Program-made: the position numbers and the translations under genes
Shown: positions 9,327 through 20,724 of the stretch, piece by piece
Layout: each line of letters starts with the position of its first letter
Numbering within the stretch: the stretch's first letter is position 1
Source of the DNA: Alphaproteobacteria bacterium
Lineage (GTDB): Bacteria > Pseudomonadota > Alphaproteobacteria > Rhizobiales > GCA-2746425
Length of the DNA stretch: 64,000 bases
NCBI GenBank assembly: GCA_024743215.1
Contig: JANSWZ010000001.1
Coordinates: forward strand, 930,001-994,000
Direction of reading: 5' to 3'
The notes under the pieces: generated by a model
The model's database searches: none
The model's input: the letters and a program-made list of their open reading frames with translations, nothing else
What the model was told of the DNA's origin: nothing

Positions 9327-10706
9327 TTAGCTATCCCGCCTGTGCCGAGTCGTTGGCTCACGCATGGTCACCAATTCCTCTGCTGCTGTTGGATGGACAG
9401 CCATCGTGGCGTCAAAATCAGCTTTGGTTGCCTTCATTTTGACCGCGACCCCGACCAATTGCGACATCTCGCCAGCAGCCGGACCAACGATATGGCAACC
9501 GACAACACGGTCTGTGTCAGCATCCACAATCAGTTTCATCAGCATCTTGTTATTGCGTCCCGGAAGGATGGATTTCATCGGGCGGAAGCTGGATTTGTAA
9601 ACATCGACGGACGCAAAGGTGACTACGGCCTCCTCTTCCGATATTCCAACGGTGCCAATTTCTGGCGTTGTGAATACAGCGGTCGCGATCTCGGTATGAT
9701 CCACGATCACGTCTTTGCCACCAAATTCATTATCTGCGACAGCATGTCCTTCGCGAATGGCAACGGGTGTCAAATTGACCCTGTCTGTCACATCGCCAAC
9801 TGCGAAAATATTGTCGATTGATGTGCGTGAATACTCATCAACCTTGATGGCACCCTTGCCGTTCAAATCAATTCCAATATTGGCAAGTCCAAGCCCGTCA
9901 GTATTTGGTGAGCGGCCAATCGCAAACATGATCTGATCTGCTTTCAGCGCTTTGCCCTTCTGGGTATGGCCAACCAGTCCGGCCTGCGTCTTCTCGATTT
10001 CGGTGAAGACGTCACCGACATCAATTGTAATGCCGTTGTCGATCATGGATTGCTGAACCAGATCGCGAACGTCATTGTCAAATCCGCGCAGCACCTTTTC
10101 TCCGCGATAGATAACAGTGGTATCCACTCCCAGGCCATTGAAAATACAGGCAAACTCCAGAGCGATATAGCCGCCGCCAGCAATCACGATCGATTTTGGC
10201 AGTTCTTCCAAATGGAATGCTTCATTGGAACTGATCGTGTGCTCGATACCGTCAATGGTTGGATCAAAGTTTGGGGTTCCGCCGGTCGCAATCAGAATGG
10301 TCTTTGCAGTAACGTGGCGTTCTTCCTTCACAAGATAGACGGAATGGCGATCCCGCATGGTTGCACGCGTTTCAAAGACCTCTACACCTGCTTTTTCAAG
10401 ATTGGTGATGTAGATGCCATTGAGGCGATCGATTTCGCGGTCCTTGTTGGCAATCAGGGTTGCCCAGTCAAAGCTGGATTGACCAACCGTCCAGCCATAG
10501 CCGGCAGCATCCTCAAAATCTTCTGAGTAATGCGCTGCATAGGTAAACAGTTTCTTGGGCACACAGCCCCGGATCACACAGGTCCCGCCTACCCGATACT
10601 CTTCGGCGATGGCTACTCTTGCGCCATATTGTGACGCAATCCGGGCTGCGCGAACACCGCCCGACCCTGCCCCGATTACGAACAGATCGTAGTCAAATTC
10701 CTGCAT
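9327..10706 (-). CDS. gor: Glutathione-disulfide reductase
   Basis: NADPH-dependent flavoenzyme that regenerates reduced glutathione in the cytoplasm. It has the FAD-binding GAGSGGVRAAR at the N-terminus, the redox-active disulfide GGTCVIRGCVPKKL, the NAD(P) site GGGYIALEFA in the middle and the C-terminal dimer-domain HPTAAEE. The start at 10706 (about 459 residues) is favoured over a Met five codons earlier, because GGGGAA then sits as a Shine-Dalgarno sequence 8 nt upstream. It is followed by the small membrane protein gene and preceded by a DUF2059 gene and rpiA on the same strand, an arrangement seen in Rhizobiales. Confidence 0.95.
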   Translation of the reverse strand: MQEFDYDLFVIGAGSGGVRAARIASQYGARVAIAEEYRVGGTCVIRGCVPKKLFTYAAHYSEDFEDAAGYGWTVGQSSFDWATLIANKDREIDRLNGIYITNLEKAGVEVFETRATMRDRHSVYLVKEERHVTAKTILIATGGTPNFDPTIDGIEHTISSNEAFHLEELPKSIVIAGGGYIALEFACIFNGLGVDTTVIYRGEKVLRGFDNDVRDLVQQSMIDNGITIDVGDVFTEIEKTQAGLVGHTQKGKALKADQIMFAIGRSPNTDGLGLANIGIDLNGKGAIKVDEYSRTSIDNIFAVGDVTDRVNLTPVAIREGHAVADNEFGGKDVIVDHTEIATAVFTTPEIGTVGISEEEAVVTFASVDVYKSSFRPMKSILPGRNNKMLMKLIVDADTDRVVGCHIVGPAAGEMSQLVGVAVKMKATKADFDATMAVHPTAAEELVTMREPTTRHRRDS

Positions 10707-10781
10707 GAAACAGTTCCCCATGCGTTTCGCTCAAGCCAGCAAACGCTCATCAATTGCCAAGTTAGTTTTGCGAAAAACGTA

Positions 10782-11324
10782 TTAGAGCTTGTGACCGCGC
10801 AAACCCATTTCGATCCGCACCTTAGCTGCCAATTCCTGTGCCAACTCGTTTCCCCAATCATTGGTCAACTCGACTGAATCCCGTAATATGGGCGGGTAAT
10901 TCAGGGAAAACTTGACGCCGACCGGTGAATTGTAGAACTCCAGAATTTCTTCAAGTTCGTCCCTGGTGAAACGCATGGTCCAGAGTTTTGCGGCTTCCTG
11001 CTGAAGTTCCACGCGTTTGGAAATCAAGCCAACGGCGACTGTATCAGTCACTTCAGAAATCAGACTTGCCAATTGCGGAGCAGTCCGTGTGAATGTCTGC
11101 TTGGTGCGTTCTGCCATTTCAGGAAGAATATTGTTGTAACCAGATGTGACGCGCGAAACTTCCAAAATCTCATTGGCAATTTTGAGCGCGGCTGGATCAT
11201 TCATCATCTTGATGACTTCAGGGTCTGTCGGGCTTTGTGCATCCGCTGATTGTGGCAACACAGTGCCAGCCCCCATAAGTACCAGTGCGAGCAGTGCGCT
11301 GCGCATTTTGAAGAAGTATGTCAT
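10782..11324 (-). CDS. DUF2059 domain protein, exported
   Basis: A 180-residue protein with an N-terminal signal sequence (MRSALLALVLMGAGTVLP, cleavage likely after SADAQ) and a helical C-terminal domain with FTRDELEEILEFYNSPVG, the hallmark of DUF2059. Function is unknown; members are predicted periplasmic. The start at 11324 is chosen because GGGGAA precedes it by 7 nt; two earlier in-frame ATG codons exist. It lies between rpiA and gor on the same strand, probably co-transcribed with them. Confidence 0.8.
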   Translation of the reverse strand: MTYFFKMRSALLALVLMGAGTVLPQSADAQSPTDPEVIKMMNDPAALKIANEILEVSRVTSGYNNILPEMAERTKQTFTRTAPQLASLISEVTDTVAVGLISKRVELQQEAAKLWTMRFTRDELEEILEFYNSPVGVKFSLNYPPILRDSVELTNDWGNELAQELAAKVRIEMGLRGHKL

Positions 11325-11375
11325 TCTTGGTTCCCCATTCATTTTGTCTCCCGGCAAGTCAATTGCCGATCCTGA

Positions 11376-12080
11376 TCAGGCTGAGGCCGCCAGTGTTATG
11401 GTTTCTACACCACCTGGCCCCGCAATAAATGCAACATCTGCTATATCGATAAACAAACCATGCTCTACAAGACCCGGCACCTGCGAGAGCCCTGTTGCAA
11501 GCCCTTTTGTGTCGGGAATACGGCCAAAAGATGCATCCAAAACAAGGTTCCCATTGTCGGTTACAACCGGCACGCCTGCATTTTCACGCAGCGTTAATGC
11601 CGCCGCCAGCCCAAATTCGTTTTCGCATAATTTCTCGATTGCGGTTTTCGTTGCAGTCAGGCCAAAAGAAATGACCTCCAGCGGCAGCGGAAAAGCACCG
11701 AGCATATCAACTTTTTTGGTATGATCGGCAATCACCGCAACCTTGTCCGATGCACAGGCAACGATCTTTTCACGCAGATGAGCAGCTCCGCCGCCTTTGA
11801 TAAGCTGTAGACGTCCGTCAAGCTCATCTGCACCGTCGATTGTCAGATCGAGATGTGGATGGATTTCCAGAGTTGAAATCTGTACGCCAAGCTCTCTTGC
11901 CAATGCACCCGTACGCTCTGACGTCGGCACTCCTATGATTGACAGACCTTCTGCAACCAATGGCGCAAGAACCCTCACAAACTCTTCTGCGGTTGAGCCG
12001 GATCCCAGCCCGATTTTCATGCCGTCTTCCACAAGTGACAAAGCCGCTTTCGCCGCATCTATTTTGAATTGCTGAGTCAT
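11376..12080 (-). CDS. rpiA: Ribose-5-phosphate isomerase A
   Basis: Interconverts ribose 5-phosphate and ribulose 5-phosphate in the non-oxidative pentose phosphate pathway. All RpiA signatures are visible: [12 protein letters not shown] near residue 24, TIDGADELD near residue 80, and [12 protein letters not shown] with the catalytic lysine region near residue 94. At 234 residues the length is normal. It lies 28 nt downstream of kdsA and upstream of the DUF2059 gene and gor on the same strand. It links to kdsA through arabinose/ribulose phosphate metabolism. Confidence 0.95.
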   Translation of the reverse strand: MTQQFKIDAAKAALSLVEDGMKIGLGSGSTAEEFVRVLAPLVAEGLSIIGVPTSERTGALARELGVQISTLEIHPHLDLTIDGADELDGRLQLIKGGGAAHLREKIVACASDKVAVIADHTKKVDMLGAFPLPLEVISFGLTATKTAIEKLCENEFGLAAALTLRENAGVPVVTDNGNLVLDASFGRIPDTKGLATGLSQVPGLVEHGLFIDIADVAFIAGPGGVETITLAASA

Positions 12081-12108
12081 CCTGGTTCACCTGTTGGCGT
12101 GAATGTGA

Positions 12109-12951
12109 TCACAGTCCCTTGGATACCTGGTCCAGAGCTTTCAATTGCTCCAGCACCGCAGGCATGTCGTCCAGTCTGATCATGTTTGGCCCGTCAGACG
12201 GTGCATTGTCCGGATCCTGGTGGGTCTCGATGAACAAGCCCGCGCAACCAACAGCAACTGCCGCTCGCGCCAAAACTGGTGCAAATTCTCTTTGTCCGCC
12301 CGAAGCACCGCCCAGACCACCTGGTTGCGCAACCGAATGCGTCGCGTCAAAAATGACTGGTGCGCCGGTTTGAGCCATTTGTGGCAATGCCCGGAAATCA
12401 CTCACAAGCGTATTGTATCCAAAGCTGGTGCCGCGCTCGGTTAACAGGACATTCCGGTTCCCGCCGCCGATGACCTTGTTTACTACATTGGCCATTTCCC
12501 AAGGTGCCAAAAACTGCCCCTTTTTCACATTGATCGCTTTACCGGTTGCAGCAGCGGCCAGAAGCAGATCGGTCTGCTTGCACAAAAGAGCGGGAATTTG
12601 AAGAATGTCCACTGTTTCAGCAACTTCGGCGCATTGCTCGCTTTCATGAATATCGGTAATGACCGGCAATCCAAGCTCTTTGCCAATATCGGAGAATATC
12701 GCCATGGCGCTGTCCAGGCCGACCCCGCGCTTCGCCCCGAGACTGGTGCGGTTGGCTTTGTCAAAAGAGCTCTTGTAAACAAAGCCTATGCCGAGTTTCT
12801 CCGTCATTTCCTTCAAGGCACCTGCCATATCAAAAGCGTGGTCACGGCTTTCCATCTGGCACGGACCGGCAATCAATGAAAAGGGTGCGTTGTTGTCAAA
12901 GTTAACACCGCGAACACTTACAGTGGCGTTGGGTGTAGTTTGTTCGGTCAT
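12109..12951 (-). CDS. kdsA: 3-deoxy-8-phosphooctulonate synthase (KDO-8-P synthase)
   Basis: Condenses PEP with arabinose 5-phosphate to make KDO 8-phosphate for lipopolysaccharide core. Visible landmarks are [10 protein letters not shown] near residue 26, [12 protein letters not shown] near residue 59, GFNTL-like [13 protein letters not shown] and the C-terminal [15 protein letters not shown]. The 280-residue length is as expected. Its start overlaps the stop of the upstream VOC gene by 4 nt (ATGA). It belongs to a pyrG - VOC - kdsA - rpiA run on the minus strand. In many Rhizobiales eno follows here, but it is absent from this locus. Confidence 0.96.
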   Translation of the reverse strand: MTEQTTPNATVSVRGVNFDNNAPFSLIAGPCQMESRDHAFDMAGALKEMTEKLGIGFVYKSSFDKANRTSLGAKRGVGLDSAMAIFSDIGKELGLPVITDIHESEQCAEVAETVDILQIPALLCKQTDLLLAAAATGKAINVKKGQFLAPWEMANVVNKVIGGGNRNVLLTERGTSFGYNTLVSDFRALPQMAQTGAPVIFDATHSVAQPGGLGGASGGQREFAPVLARAAVAVGCAGLFIETHQDPDNAPSDGPNMIRLDDMPAVLEQLKALDQVSKGL

Positions 12952-13835
12952 TGCGAAATCTCTTCAAAAATGAATGGCACGCCCTGGCCCGGTGCCGCGG
13001 GAACAATGAGGCGGCCCAGATGATCAAAGCATTCGATGCTACCGGCCTCCAAATGCGCCTTCAACTCCCGAACAGACTTGCACAGGAAAACAACGCCTTC
13101 AAAGCGCGCGCCTCGCTCCGATCGTGAGCATGGAATGGCAAACAGGTGTTGCATTGCTGTTGGCGTGAAACAGAAAATGTCTGCACCTTCCATATGGAAA
13201 GACAGACCATTTGAGGAAGATGCGAAATCACGCATCCCGGTTGCCGCCTGCAGGAGATACTGGAAATCAGTGGGGTTTTCCTCTGACATCAGAACCGCTG
13301 ACAGGCCAATGACACCGTTTTCGTGAGCTGTTCGCTCCGGCGACCAAAGGGAATCCATGTTCATACGTTCACAAGCAAAAAAGGCTGCATCCGGCGCGCG
13401 ATCATCGGCGGCAAACGCAAGCTCCACACCAATTTGGATGGTGCCATCCAGAGTTTCAGCGGAACGTGAAAACGGAAACAATTCACCAAACGCAAAACCA
13501 AGTTCTGAAAAAGTCTTCAGATCGGCAGCCGCGTTCTTTGACCGCATCGCCACCATGGAAAACCCTTCATCATCGACACGAAAGCGGTAGGCCTGATCAC
13601 GCCGTAAAAAAGGATTGCCCTTTCGGGATTCGATCTCTGCCAGTGTTCGGTCTGCAACGCCCAAAGGCTCCAGATAGGTGCCGTCTTGCATGAAAATGCA
13701 GGCATTTTCTGTGCCAAAAGGATGTTGTGCGTCAGCAGCGACGTGAAACCCGAGAGCCTCATATCTGGCACGTGCCAGATCAAGATCGCGCACAGGCAAC
13801 ACAAGATGGTCAATAGAGGTTGGCGCGGGGTCCAT
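12948..13835 (-). CDS. VOC/glyoxalase-like domain protein
   Basis: A 295-residue protein starting with [24 protein letters not shown], the first beta-alpha-beta module of the vicinal oxygen chelate fold (glyoxalase-like, PF13468 type), with a second, weaker repeat in the C-terminal half. The substrate is unknown; the family includes glyoxalases, extradiol dioxygenases and resistance proteins. It is inserted between pyrG and kdsA and overlaps kdsA by 4 nt, so it is translated with kdsA. The neighbour order of this gene and kdsA is worth comparing across Rhizobiales. Confidence 0.8.
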   Translation of the reverse strand: MDPAPTSIDHLVLPVRDLDLARARYEALGFHVAADAQHPFGTENACIFMQDGTYLEPLGVADRTLAEIESRKGNPFLRRDQAYRFRVDDEGFSMVAMRSKNAAADLKTFSELGFAFGELFPFSRSAETLDGTIQIGVELAFAADDRAPDAAFFACERMNMDSLWSPERTAHENGVIGLSAVLMSEENPTDFQYLLQAATGMRDFASSSNGLSFHMEGADIFCFTPTAMQHLFAIPCSRSERGARFEGVVFLCKSVRELKAHLEAGSIECFDHLGRLIVPAAPGQGVPFIFEEISQ

Positions 13836-13873
13836 GGGCGGCTCCAGATGTTGTCGGAGTTTTATCCCCGGTC

Positions 13874-15514
<1,641 letters not shown>

Positions 15515-15547
15515 TTAAGCCTGTGAAAATGATTCGGAAAGCCAAAA

Positions 15548-15579
15548 GAAAACGCCCGTTTAAAAAAACGGGCGTTTTC
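15548..15579 (-). terminator. Rho-independent terminator after secG
   Basis: A perfect 14-bp inverted repeat, GAAAACGCCCGTTT (15548-15561) and AAACGGGCGTTTTC (15566-15579), has a 4-nt loop. On the minus strand it is followed by a T-rich stretch. It lies 20 nt past the secG stop and 46 nt before the pyrG start, separating the two genes. Confidence 0.9.
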
Positions 15580-15599
15580 CAAATAATTCGTGGCCCTGT

Positions 15600-15977
15600 C
15601 TATTCCGAAACAGGAGCAGATGGAACCGCTGAGTCAGCAGGTGTCTCAGGCAATGCACCCGGTAGTGCATCCAGAATACCGTTGCCAGAACCGCCCAATT
15701 CCTCGGAACCGGGAATGGTGTCGAGAATAGAGCCGGATGTATTTTCCACATTTGCGATAATCGACAACGCAATTGATGTGGCAAAGAAACCGATGGCCAG
15801 AAATGTGGTTGCACGGCTGAGCGCGTTTGCTGCGCCTCGGCCGGTCATGAAATTACCGCCGCCGCCACCGCCACCGCCGCCGATGCCAAGTGCACCGCCT
15901 TCGGAACGTTGAAGGAGTATTACGGCGATCATTGAAAGAACGACCATTAGATGGATAACGATTATAACTGCGGACAT
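15600..15977 (-). CDS. secG: Protein translocase subunit SecG
   Basis: A small subunit of the SecYEG channel in the inner membrane. The 125-residue protein has the family layout: TM1 at residues 3-22 with VIIVIHLMVVLSMIAVILLQ, RSEGGALGIGGG, a run of glycines, GRGAANALSRAT, and TM2 at about 55-75. The C-terminal tail is acidic, Pro- and Ala-rich, as often seen in alphaproteobacterial SecG. A terminator follows it, and pyrG lies beyond on the same strand. The nine-glycine run in the linker is unusually long. Confidence 0.93.
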   Translation of the reverse strand: MSAVIIVIHLMVVLSMIAVILLQRSEGGALGIGGGGGGGGGNFMTGRGAANALSRATTFLAIGFFATSIALSIIANVENTSGSILDTIPGSEELGGSGNGILDALPGALPETPADSAVPSAPVSE

Positions 15978-16387
15978 TTGAAACCTGTGTCACAAAGAAG
16001 ACTGTTGCGCGCGCTTCTACACGATCCTGACGTGAGACGCCAGTGGTCTTGTGTTGCTACATTTAATTGGGAGTTGCGCGTTGAAATTGCAAGCTCCAAG
16101 GCCAGCGGCTGACGAGACATGACGTTACCTATATATCCGGGTTTCTGATCCATTTGAAACAAGACCTTGACTTTGCCGCAATTCGAAGCGCATAAGCGCG
16201 CCATTGGAACGGGGCCATTTCGGCTTTTTGCCGGACAATTGCTTTAAGAGTACACCCCGACACCCCCCAATAGTCCCTGAGGTATGAGTGTTTGATCGCT
16301 CGCGCAGACTGGGACAATTTTTGACCTAGTCCATGCGCCACATCTATCCGCAAGCAGCGGACGACAGGGCCAACAGAAAGATATTAC
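15978..16387. other. 410-bp divergent intergenic region, secG / DEAD-box helicase
   Basis: No gene, tRNA or clear small RNA is seen. It must hold the leftward secG promoter and the rightward helicase promoter. A TTGACT (16168-16173) followed 17 nt later by GCATAA is a possible rightward promoter, but the match is weak and far from the helicase start. The long leader before the helicase gene would fit cold-type post-transcriptional control, known for several DEAD-box genes, but nothing in the sequence proves it. Confidence 0.5.
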
Positions 16388-17674
16388 GTGACATTTGAAT
16401 CCCTCGGCCTTGATCGGCCGATACTGAATGCGCTTGCCGAAGAAGGCTACACGCAACCAACTCCCATTCAAGCCAAAGCCATTCCTGTTATTATGCAAGG
16501 GCGCGACGTTGTCGGCATTGCTCAGACCGGCACTGGTAAAACAGCAGCGTTTACGCTGCCCTTGTTGCATCGCTTGATGAAAAACAAAATCAAGGTGCAG
16601 CCGAACAGCGTCCGCGTTCTGGTTTTATCGCCAACGCGCGAACTTGCGTCGCAGATTGAAAAAGCTGTGCGTAGCTATGGCGCCAAACTGCCGCTTAAAA
16701 GTGCGACAGTCATGGGCGGCGTTTCCATGCGTCCACAGCGACAAAAACTTGCACAAGGTGTAGACATTCTAGTTGCCACACCTGGTCGTTTGCTTGATCT
16801 CATTGATCAGAAGGCTCTTGATCTGAAGCGCGTTGAGACACTCGTTCTGGACGAAGCTGATCAGATGCTTGATATCGGGTTCCTCCCCGCGATCCGCAAA
16901 GTCATTGCCATGGTCCCAAGAGACCGACAAATGCTGTTGTTCTCTGCAACAATGCCAAAAGAAATTCGCGCCTTGAGCAAACAACATCTCAAGGATCCGG
17001 TCGAGATTTCCGTGACGCCTGTTGCGACAACGGCCGAACGCATCGATCAAAGCGTGATGCATGTGCAGCAACCATCAAAGATGTTTGTCACAAGCAAGAT
17101 GCTTAAAGAGCGCCTGGGCGAACAGACGATCGTTTTCACACGCACTAAACGCGGTGCGGACAAAGTTGCCAAACGGTTGATTGCAGACGGAATTGATGCT
17201 GCGGCCATTCATGGCAATAAATCCCAAAACCAGCGTGAAAAAGCTTTGGCTGCCTTCCGCACAGGCCGACTGCCGGTTCTGATCGCGACAGATATTGCAG
17301 CCCGGGGCATTGATGTGCCCGGTGTCAATCTGATCGTGAATTTTGATCTGCCGGAAGTGGCTGAAGTTTATGTGCATCGTATCGGTCGTACTGCGCGTGC
17401 CGGTGCTGCTGGACAGGCGATTGCTCTGTGTGCGCCGGAAGAACGCAAATTGTTGCGTGCGGTCGAACGTCTGACCAAACAGGAAATCCGAGTGATTGCA
17501 GCTCCTGAAGGCGTTGCAGCAGTTGATATGAATGAGCCCGCTGAGACCGAACGCAAGACCGGACGGCCCAATAAGCCAAACCGCAACAAGCGTCCCAAGC
17601 AGCATTTTGGCCGTCGCCCCGCTGCCAAATCGCGGTCACGTTCCGGCCAAAGACAGGCAGCAGCTACCGGCTGA
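16388..17674 (+). CDS. DEAD-box ATP-dependent RNA helicase (RhlE-like)
   Basis: A cytoplasmic RNA helicase for ribosome assembly or RNA turnover. Helicase motifs in order: Q motif in YTQPTPIQAKAIP (residues 19-31), motif I AQTGTGKT near 50, PTRELASQ, motif II DEAD near 155, motif III SAT, and motif VI HRIGRTARAG near 335. The C-terminal tail (from about 385) is basic and rich in Arg, Lys, Pro and Asn, a likely RNA-binding tail. It starts with GTG; no better ATG exists before the Q motif. A terminator hairpin follows the stop. The length of 428 fits RhlE-type proteins. Confidence 0.93.
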   Translation: MTFESLGLDRPILNALAEEGYTQPTPIQAKAIPVIMQGRDVVGIAQTGTGKTAAFTLPLLHRLMKNKIKVQPNSVRVLVLSPTRELASQIEKAVRSYGAKLPLKSATVMGGVSMRPQRQKLAQGVDILVATPGRLLDLIDQKALDLKRVETLVLDEADQMLDIGFLPAIRKVIAMVPRDRQMLLFSATMPKEIRALSKQHLKDPVEISVTPVATTAERIDQSVMHVQQPSKMFVTSKMLKERLGEQTIVFTRTKRGADKVAKRLIADGIDAAAIHGNKSQNQREKALAAFRTGRLPVLIATDIAARGIDVPGVNLIVNFDLPEVAEVYVHRIGRTARAGAAGQAIALCAPEERKLLRAVERLTKQEIRVIAAPEGVAAVDMNEPAETERKTGRPNKPNRNKRPKQHFGRRPAAKSRSRSGQRQAAATG

Positions 17675-17699
17675 TCGAACCTGAACTAGAATTGAAAAT

Positions 17700-17724
17700 G
17701 GGCTGCCACGTGCAGCCCTTTTTT
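17700..17724 (+). terminator. Rho-independent terminator after the DEAD-box helicase
   Basis: The stem GGGCTGC (17700-17706) and GCAGCCC (17712-17718) is followed directly by six T. The 5-nt loop CACGT lies between. It is located 25 nt past the helicase stop, in the convergent gap before tpiA. Confidence 0.88.
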
Positions 17725-17833
17725 GTACCCGTTCAGCTGTGTCACCCGCCAGTGAGGATTTATCCGCCTCGGCAACCGCTCAACCATACAGTGGCATCGC
17801 GAACACTTCAGCTGAATGAGACCGGTGGAATTG

Positions 17834-18589
17834 TCAGGAAACAGCGCGAATAATGCCCAGAAAATCTGATGCTTTCAAACTGGCACCACCCACAAGCGCA
17901 CCATTGACGTGAGGTACAGCCATTAATTCTGCTGCATTTCCCGGTTTGACAGATCCGCCGTAGAGAAGCCGCATTGCAGTGCCCTGCCCGCCGAACTTGT
18001 CTGCCAAAAATGTCCGCATGAAACCATGCACTTCCGCAACATCGTCTATTCCCGGCGTCAAGCCGGTACCGATGGCCCAAACCGGCTCATAGGCAATGAC
18101 TGAATTCTGCGCAGTTGCACCCTGCGGCACGGAGCCGGACAATTGTTGTTCAACTACAGCAAGCGTCGTGCCGTCGCGTCTCTCCGCTTCAGTTTCACCG
18201 ACGCAGATGATTGCCGTCAGACCCGCGTCCCAAACAGCTTTTGCCTTCTCAGCAACCAACACATCAATCTCACCGTGATCTTGGCGACGTTCGGAATGAC
18301 CGACAATAACAGCTTTTGCACCGCAATCAGCAATCATGCCCCCAGATATATCGCCTGTATGGGCTCCGGATGCTGCTGTGTGGCAGTCTTGTGCACCAAC
18401 AGCCAACGCTCCGCGATCAGGATGGTTTGCCAAAGCTGCAATCAATGTGAAAGGCGGACAGATCATGGCATCTGCTTTTCCGACGAGTTCAGATGAGTAA
18501 CCCTGTGCCATTGCAGCAAACTCGTCCATATCTGAACGCAAGCCGTTCATTTTCCAATTGCCTGCAATCAACGGCTTAATCGAACTCAT
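17834..18589 (-). CDS. tpiA: Triose-phosphate isomerase
   Basis: Interconverts dihydroxyacetone phosphate and glyceraldehyde 3-phosphate. Active-site features: GNWKMNG with the catalytic Lys near residue 13, VIVGHSERR with the His near residue 95, [10 protein letters not shown] with the Glu near residue 165, and the phosphate-binding LLYGGSVKP. The frame is open much further upstream, but the family starts just before the GNWKMN motif. GGAGG ends 6 nt before ATG 18589 (a second ATG lies one codon earlier), giving 251 residues, the usual length. It is convergent with the helicase gene and divergent from ppiD. Confidence 0.96.
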   Translation of the reverse strand: MSSIKPLIAGNWKMNGLRSDMDEFAAMAQGYSSELVGKADAMICPPFTLIAALANHPDRGALAVGAQDCHTAASGAHTGDISGGMIADCGAKAVIVGHSERRQDHGEIDVLVAEKAKAVWDAGLTAIICVGETEAERRDGTTLAVVEQQLSGSVPQGATAQNSVIAYEPVWAIGTGLTPGIDDVAEVHGFMRTFLADKFGGQGTAMRLLYGGSVKPGNAAELMAVPHVNGALVGGASLKASDFLGIIRAVS

Positions 18590-18793
18590 CATGATCCTCC
18601 AAAATACATTGGAAAGCTGGATAACAAAGCTCAGCACGAAAGGCCAGCGGTAAGCATGTGAGCAGCTTTCTGATCTGAGTTGGGACCTTGCCCCAAAATT
18701 GCCTTCCCTTGTTTCCACAAATTGACTATCACACGGCAAATCCTTTCTGGACCTCACATTATTTGGGTCCGTTCAAGAAATTCAGGGGAAACC

Positions 18794-20698
18794 ATGCTTA
18801 ACGCGTTGCGGAAATCGGCCAGCACTTGGGTGGCCAAAGTTCTGATCGGTCTTTTGGTACTCAGCTTTGCAATTTGGGGCGTCAACGACTTTGTCGGCGG
18901 CATTAACCGAACTACAATTGCGACTGTCGGAGATACCACGGTCAGTGCCGAGCGGTTTGACCGCGCGCTCTCTATCGAGATTTCCCGCTTGCAGCGGCAA
19001 ATTCAACAGCCAGTGAGCCTTACACAGGCAACTGCCTTCGGGATTCCCAATCAGGTTATCTCTCAATTGGTCACTGAAGCTGCCCTCGATGACGTATCGA
19101 CAAAGCTCAATCTTGGCGTCTCGGATGACAAGTTGCGCGATGATATTGGCAACAATCCGTCATTTCGTGGTCCAGATGGGCAATTTGACAGAACTTTCCT
19201 GCAGCAGATTCTTCAGTCCAATAACATGACTGAATCTGAATTTGTTTCAGATCAGCGCGCATTTTCAGAACGGCGGCAACTTGCCGAAAGTGTCGCCGGC
19301 GGCATTGGTGTACCAGAAACGCTTTTGAAGGCTGTTCACGCTTACCGCAGTGAAGTGCGCACCATTCGTGCGATTACCCTGGACTCATCAGATCTATCTG
19401 CACTCCCAGTTCCGACTGATGAAGATCTCAACACCTATTTTGAAGAAAACAAATCGGTTTATCGAGCGCCTGAATATCGTTCAATTGCCTTGATACACCT
19501 CACGCTTGAAGACGTGATGGATGCCGATGCGGTATCAGACGATGATGCGAGACGTATTTACGACGAGCGAGCAGACAGCTTTTCAGAACCTGAAAAACGC
19601 CGGGTTGAGCAACTGGTTTTCCCATCAAAGGAAGAAGCAGATGCAGGCAAGGCTTTGCTGGAGGCAGGCACCAGCTGGGAAGCGCTTCTGGAACAACGTA
19701 ATGTGACGGCTGCAGACATTGATTTGGGCCTTGTTGCTCGAGAAGACATGATTGATTCGGCTATTGCCGATGCAGTGTTTTCACTCTCAGCTACCGGTAT
19801 CAGCGATGTTATTGAAGGTCGCTTTGGGCCCGTTCTGACACGCGTTACCGACATTCAGGCCGCTGCTACGCAGCCATTTGAAGAAGTTGCATCCGAGATC
19901 AAACAGGAAATTGCACGGGACCAGGCAATTGATCAAATCTTCACTGTCCGCGATGGGGTCGAAGACTCCATAGCTGGTGGCGCAAGCCTTGCGGAAGTAG
20001 CCGCTGCTAATGATCTGACAGTGCGAGAAGTTGCCGCCGTCAGTCAAAATGGCCTTGATGAAAGTGACACAATTATTTCTGACCTTCCCCTAAGCAGCGA
20101 ATTGTTGCGGGGTGTTTATGAGTCCGAGGTTGATGTAGAAAACCCGCCGCTTGAAGGCGACAATGAATTTGTCTGGTATGAAGTAACGGATGTTACGCCC
20201 GACCGGGATCGCACAATTGATGAGGTTCCAGACCGCGTACGCGCTGACTGGATTCGTGATGAGACTGCTGAGGCATTGGACAAGATGGCTTCAGAGCTGT
20301 CCGAAAACCTGTCTTCCGACATTGGATTTACCTCGCTTGCTCAAGCGCGTGCCAAACCGATTCAGTCCTTTGACGAAATCACGCGTCTCAGCGGCAAAGA
20401 AGGTCTTTCAGCAGAAAACATTGCGACCATCTTTGAATCCAAGTCAGGCGCTTTTGGCTTCTTTACACCCGCAGATCCCACACTTCGGTTCGTGTTCCAA
20501 CTCACTGAAGCATCTGTCCCAGCGTTTTTCCGCGAAGAGCAGACAACTCAACAAATTGCTCAGGCAGCCAGACCAGCGCTTGAAAACGAGTTGCTGACCC
20601 AATACGTCTCCGAACTGCAGACCAATCTGGGTGTCTCATTGAACCAGCCCTTGCTGACTCAAATGCTGGCCGGCACCGCAGATCAGCCGTACCAGTAA
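18794..20698 (+). CDS. ppiD: PpiD-like periplasmic peptidyl-prolyl isomerase, membrane anchored
   Basis: A chaperone/foldase for outer-membrane and periplasmic proteins. The 634-residue protein starts MLNALRKSASTWVAKVL and has a single N-terminal membrane anchor (about residues 14-33, ending IWGVNDFVGG), then a SurA/PpiD N-domain (TTVSAERF, GIPNQVISQLV) and a parvulin-like region from about 215 with EYRSIALIHL and EPEKRRVEQLVFPS. Much of the rest is acidic and diverged. ATG 18794 follows AGGGGAA at good spacing; the longer open frame upstream lacks family similarity. trpE follows 26 nt downstream on the same strand. Confidence 0.88.
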   Translation: MLNALRKSASTWVAKVLIGLLVLSFAIWGVNDFVGGINRTTIATVGDTTVSAERFDRALSIEISRLQRQIQQPVSLTQATAFGIPNQVISQLVTEAALDDVSTKLNLGVSDDKLRDDIGNNPSFRGPDGQFDRTFLQQILQSNNMTESEFVSDQRAFSERRQLAESVAGGIGVPETLLKAVHAYRSEVRTIRAITLDSSDLSALPVPTDEDLNTYFEENKSVYRAPEYRSIALIHLTLEDVMDADAVSDDDARRIYDERADSFSEPEKRRVEQLVFPSKEEADAGKALLEAGTSWEALLEQRNVTAADIDLGLVAREDMIDSAIADAVFSLSATGISDVIEGRFGPVLTRVTDIQAAATQPFEEVASEIKQEIARDQAIDQIFTVRDGVEDSIAGGASLAEVAAANDLTVREVAAVSQNGLDESDTIISDLPLSSELLRGVYESEVDVENPPLEGDNEFVWYEVTDVTPDRDRTIDEVPDRVRADWIRDETAEALDKMASELSENLSSDIGFTSLAQARAKPIQSFDEITRLSGKEGLSAENIATIFESKSGAFGFFTPADPTLRFVFQLTEASVPAFFREEQTTQQIAQAARPALENELLTQYVSELQTNLGVSLNQPLLTQMLAGTADQPYQ

Positions 20699-20724
20699 GA
20701 CCCCCGCTCGATCAAAAGGACAAA

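Noticed and set aside
9966-10526. 186-codon open frame on the plus strand
   Set aside because: It is antisense to gor, with no family similarity and no start signal.
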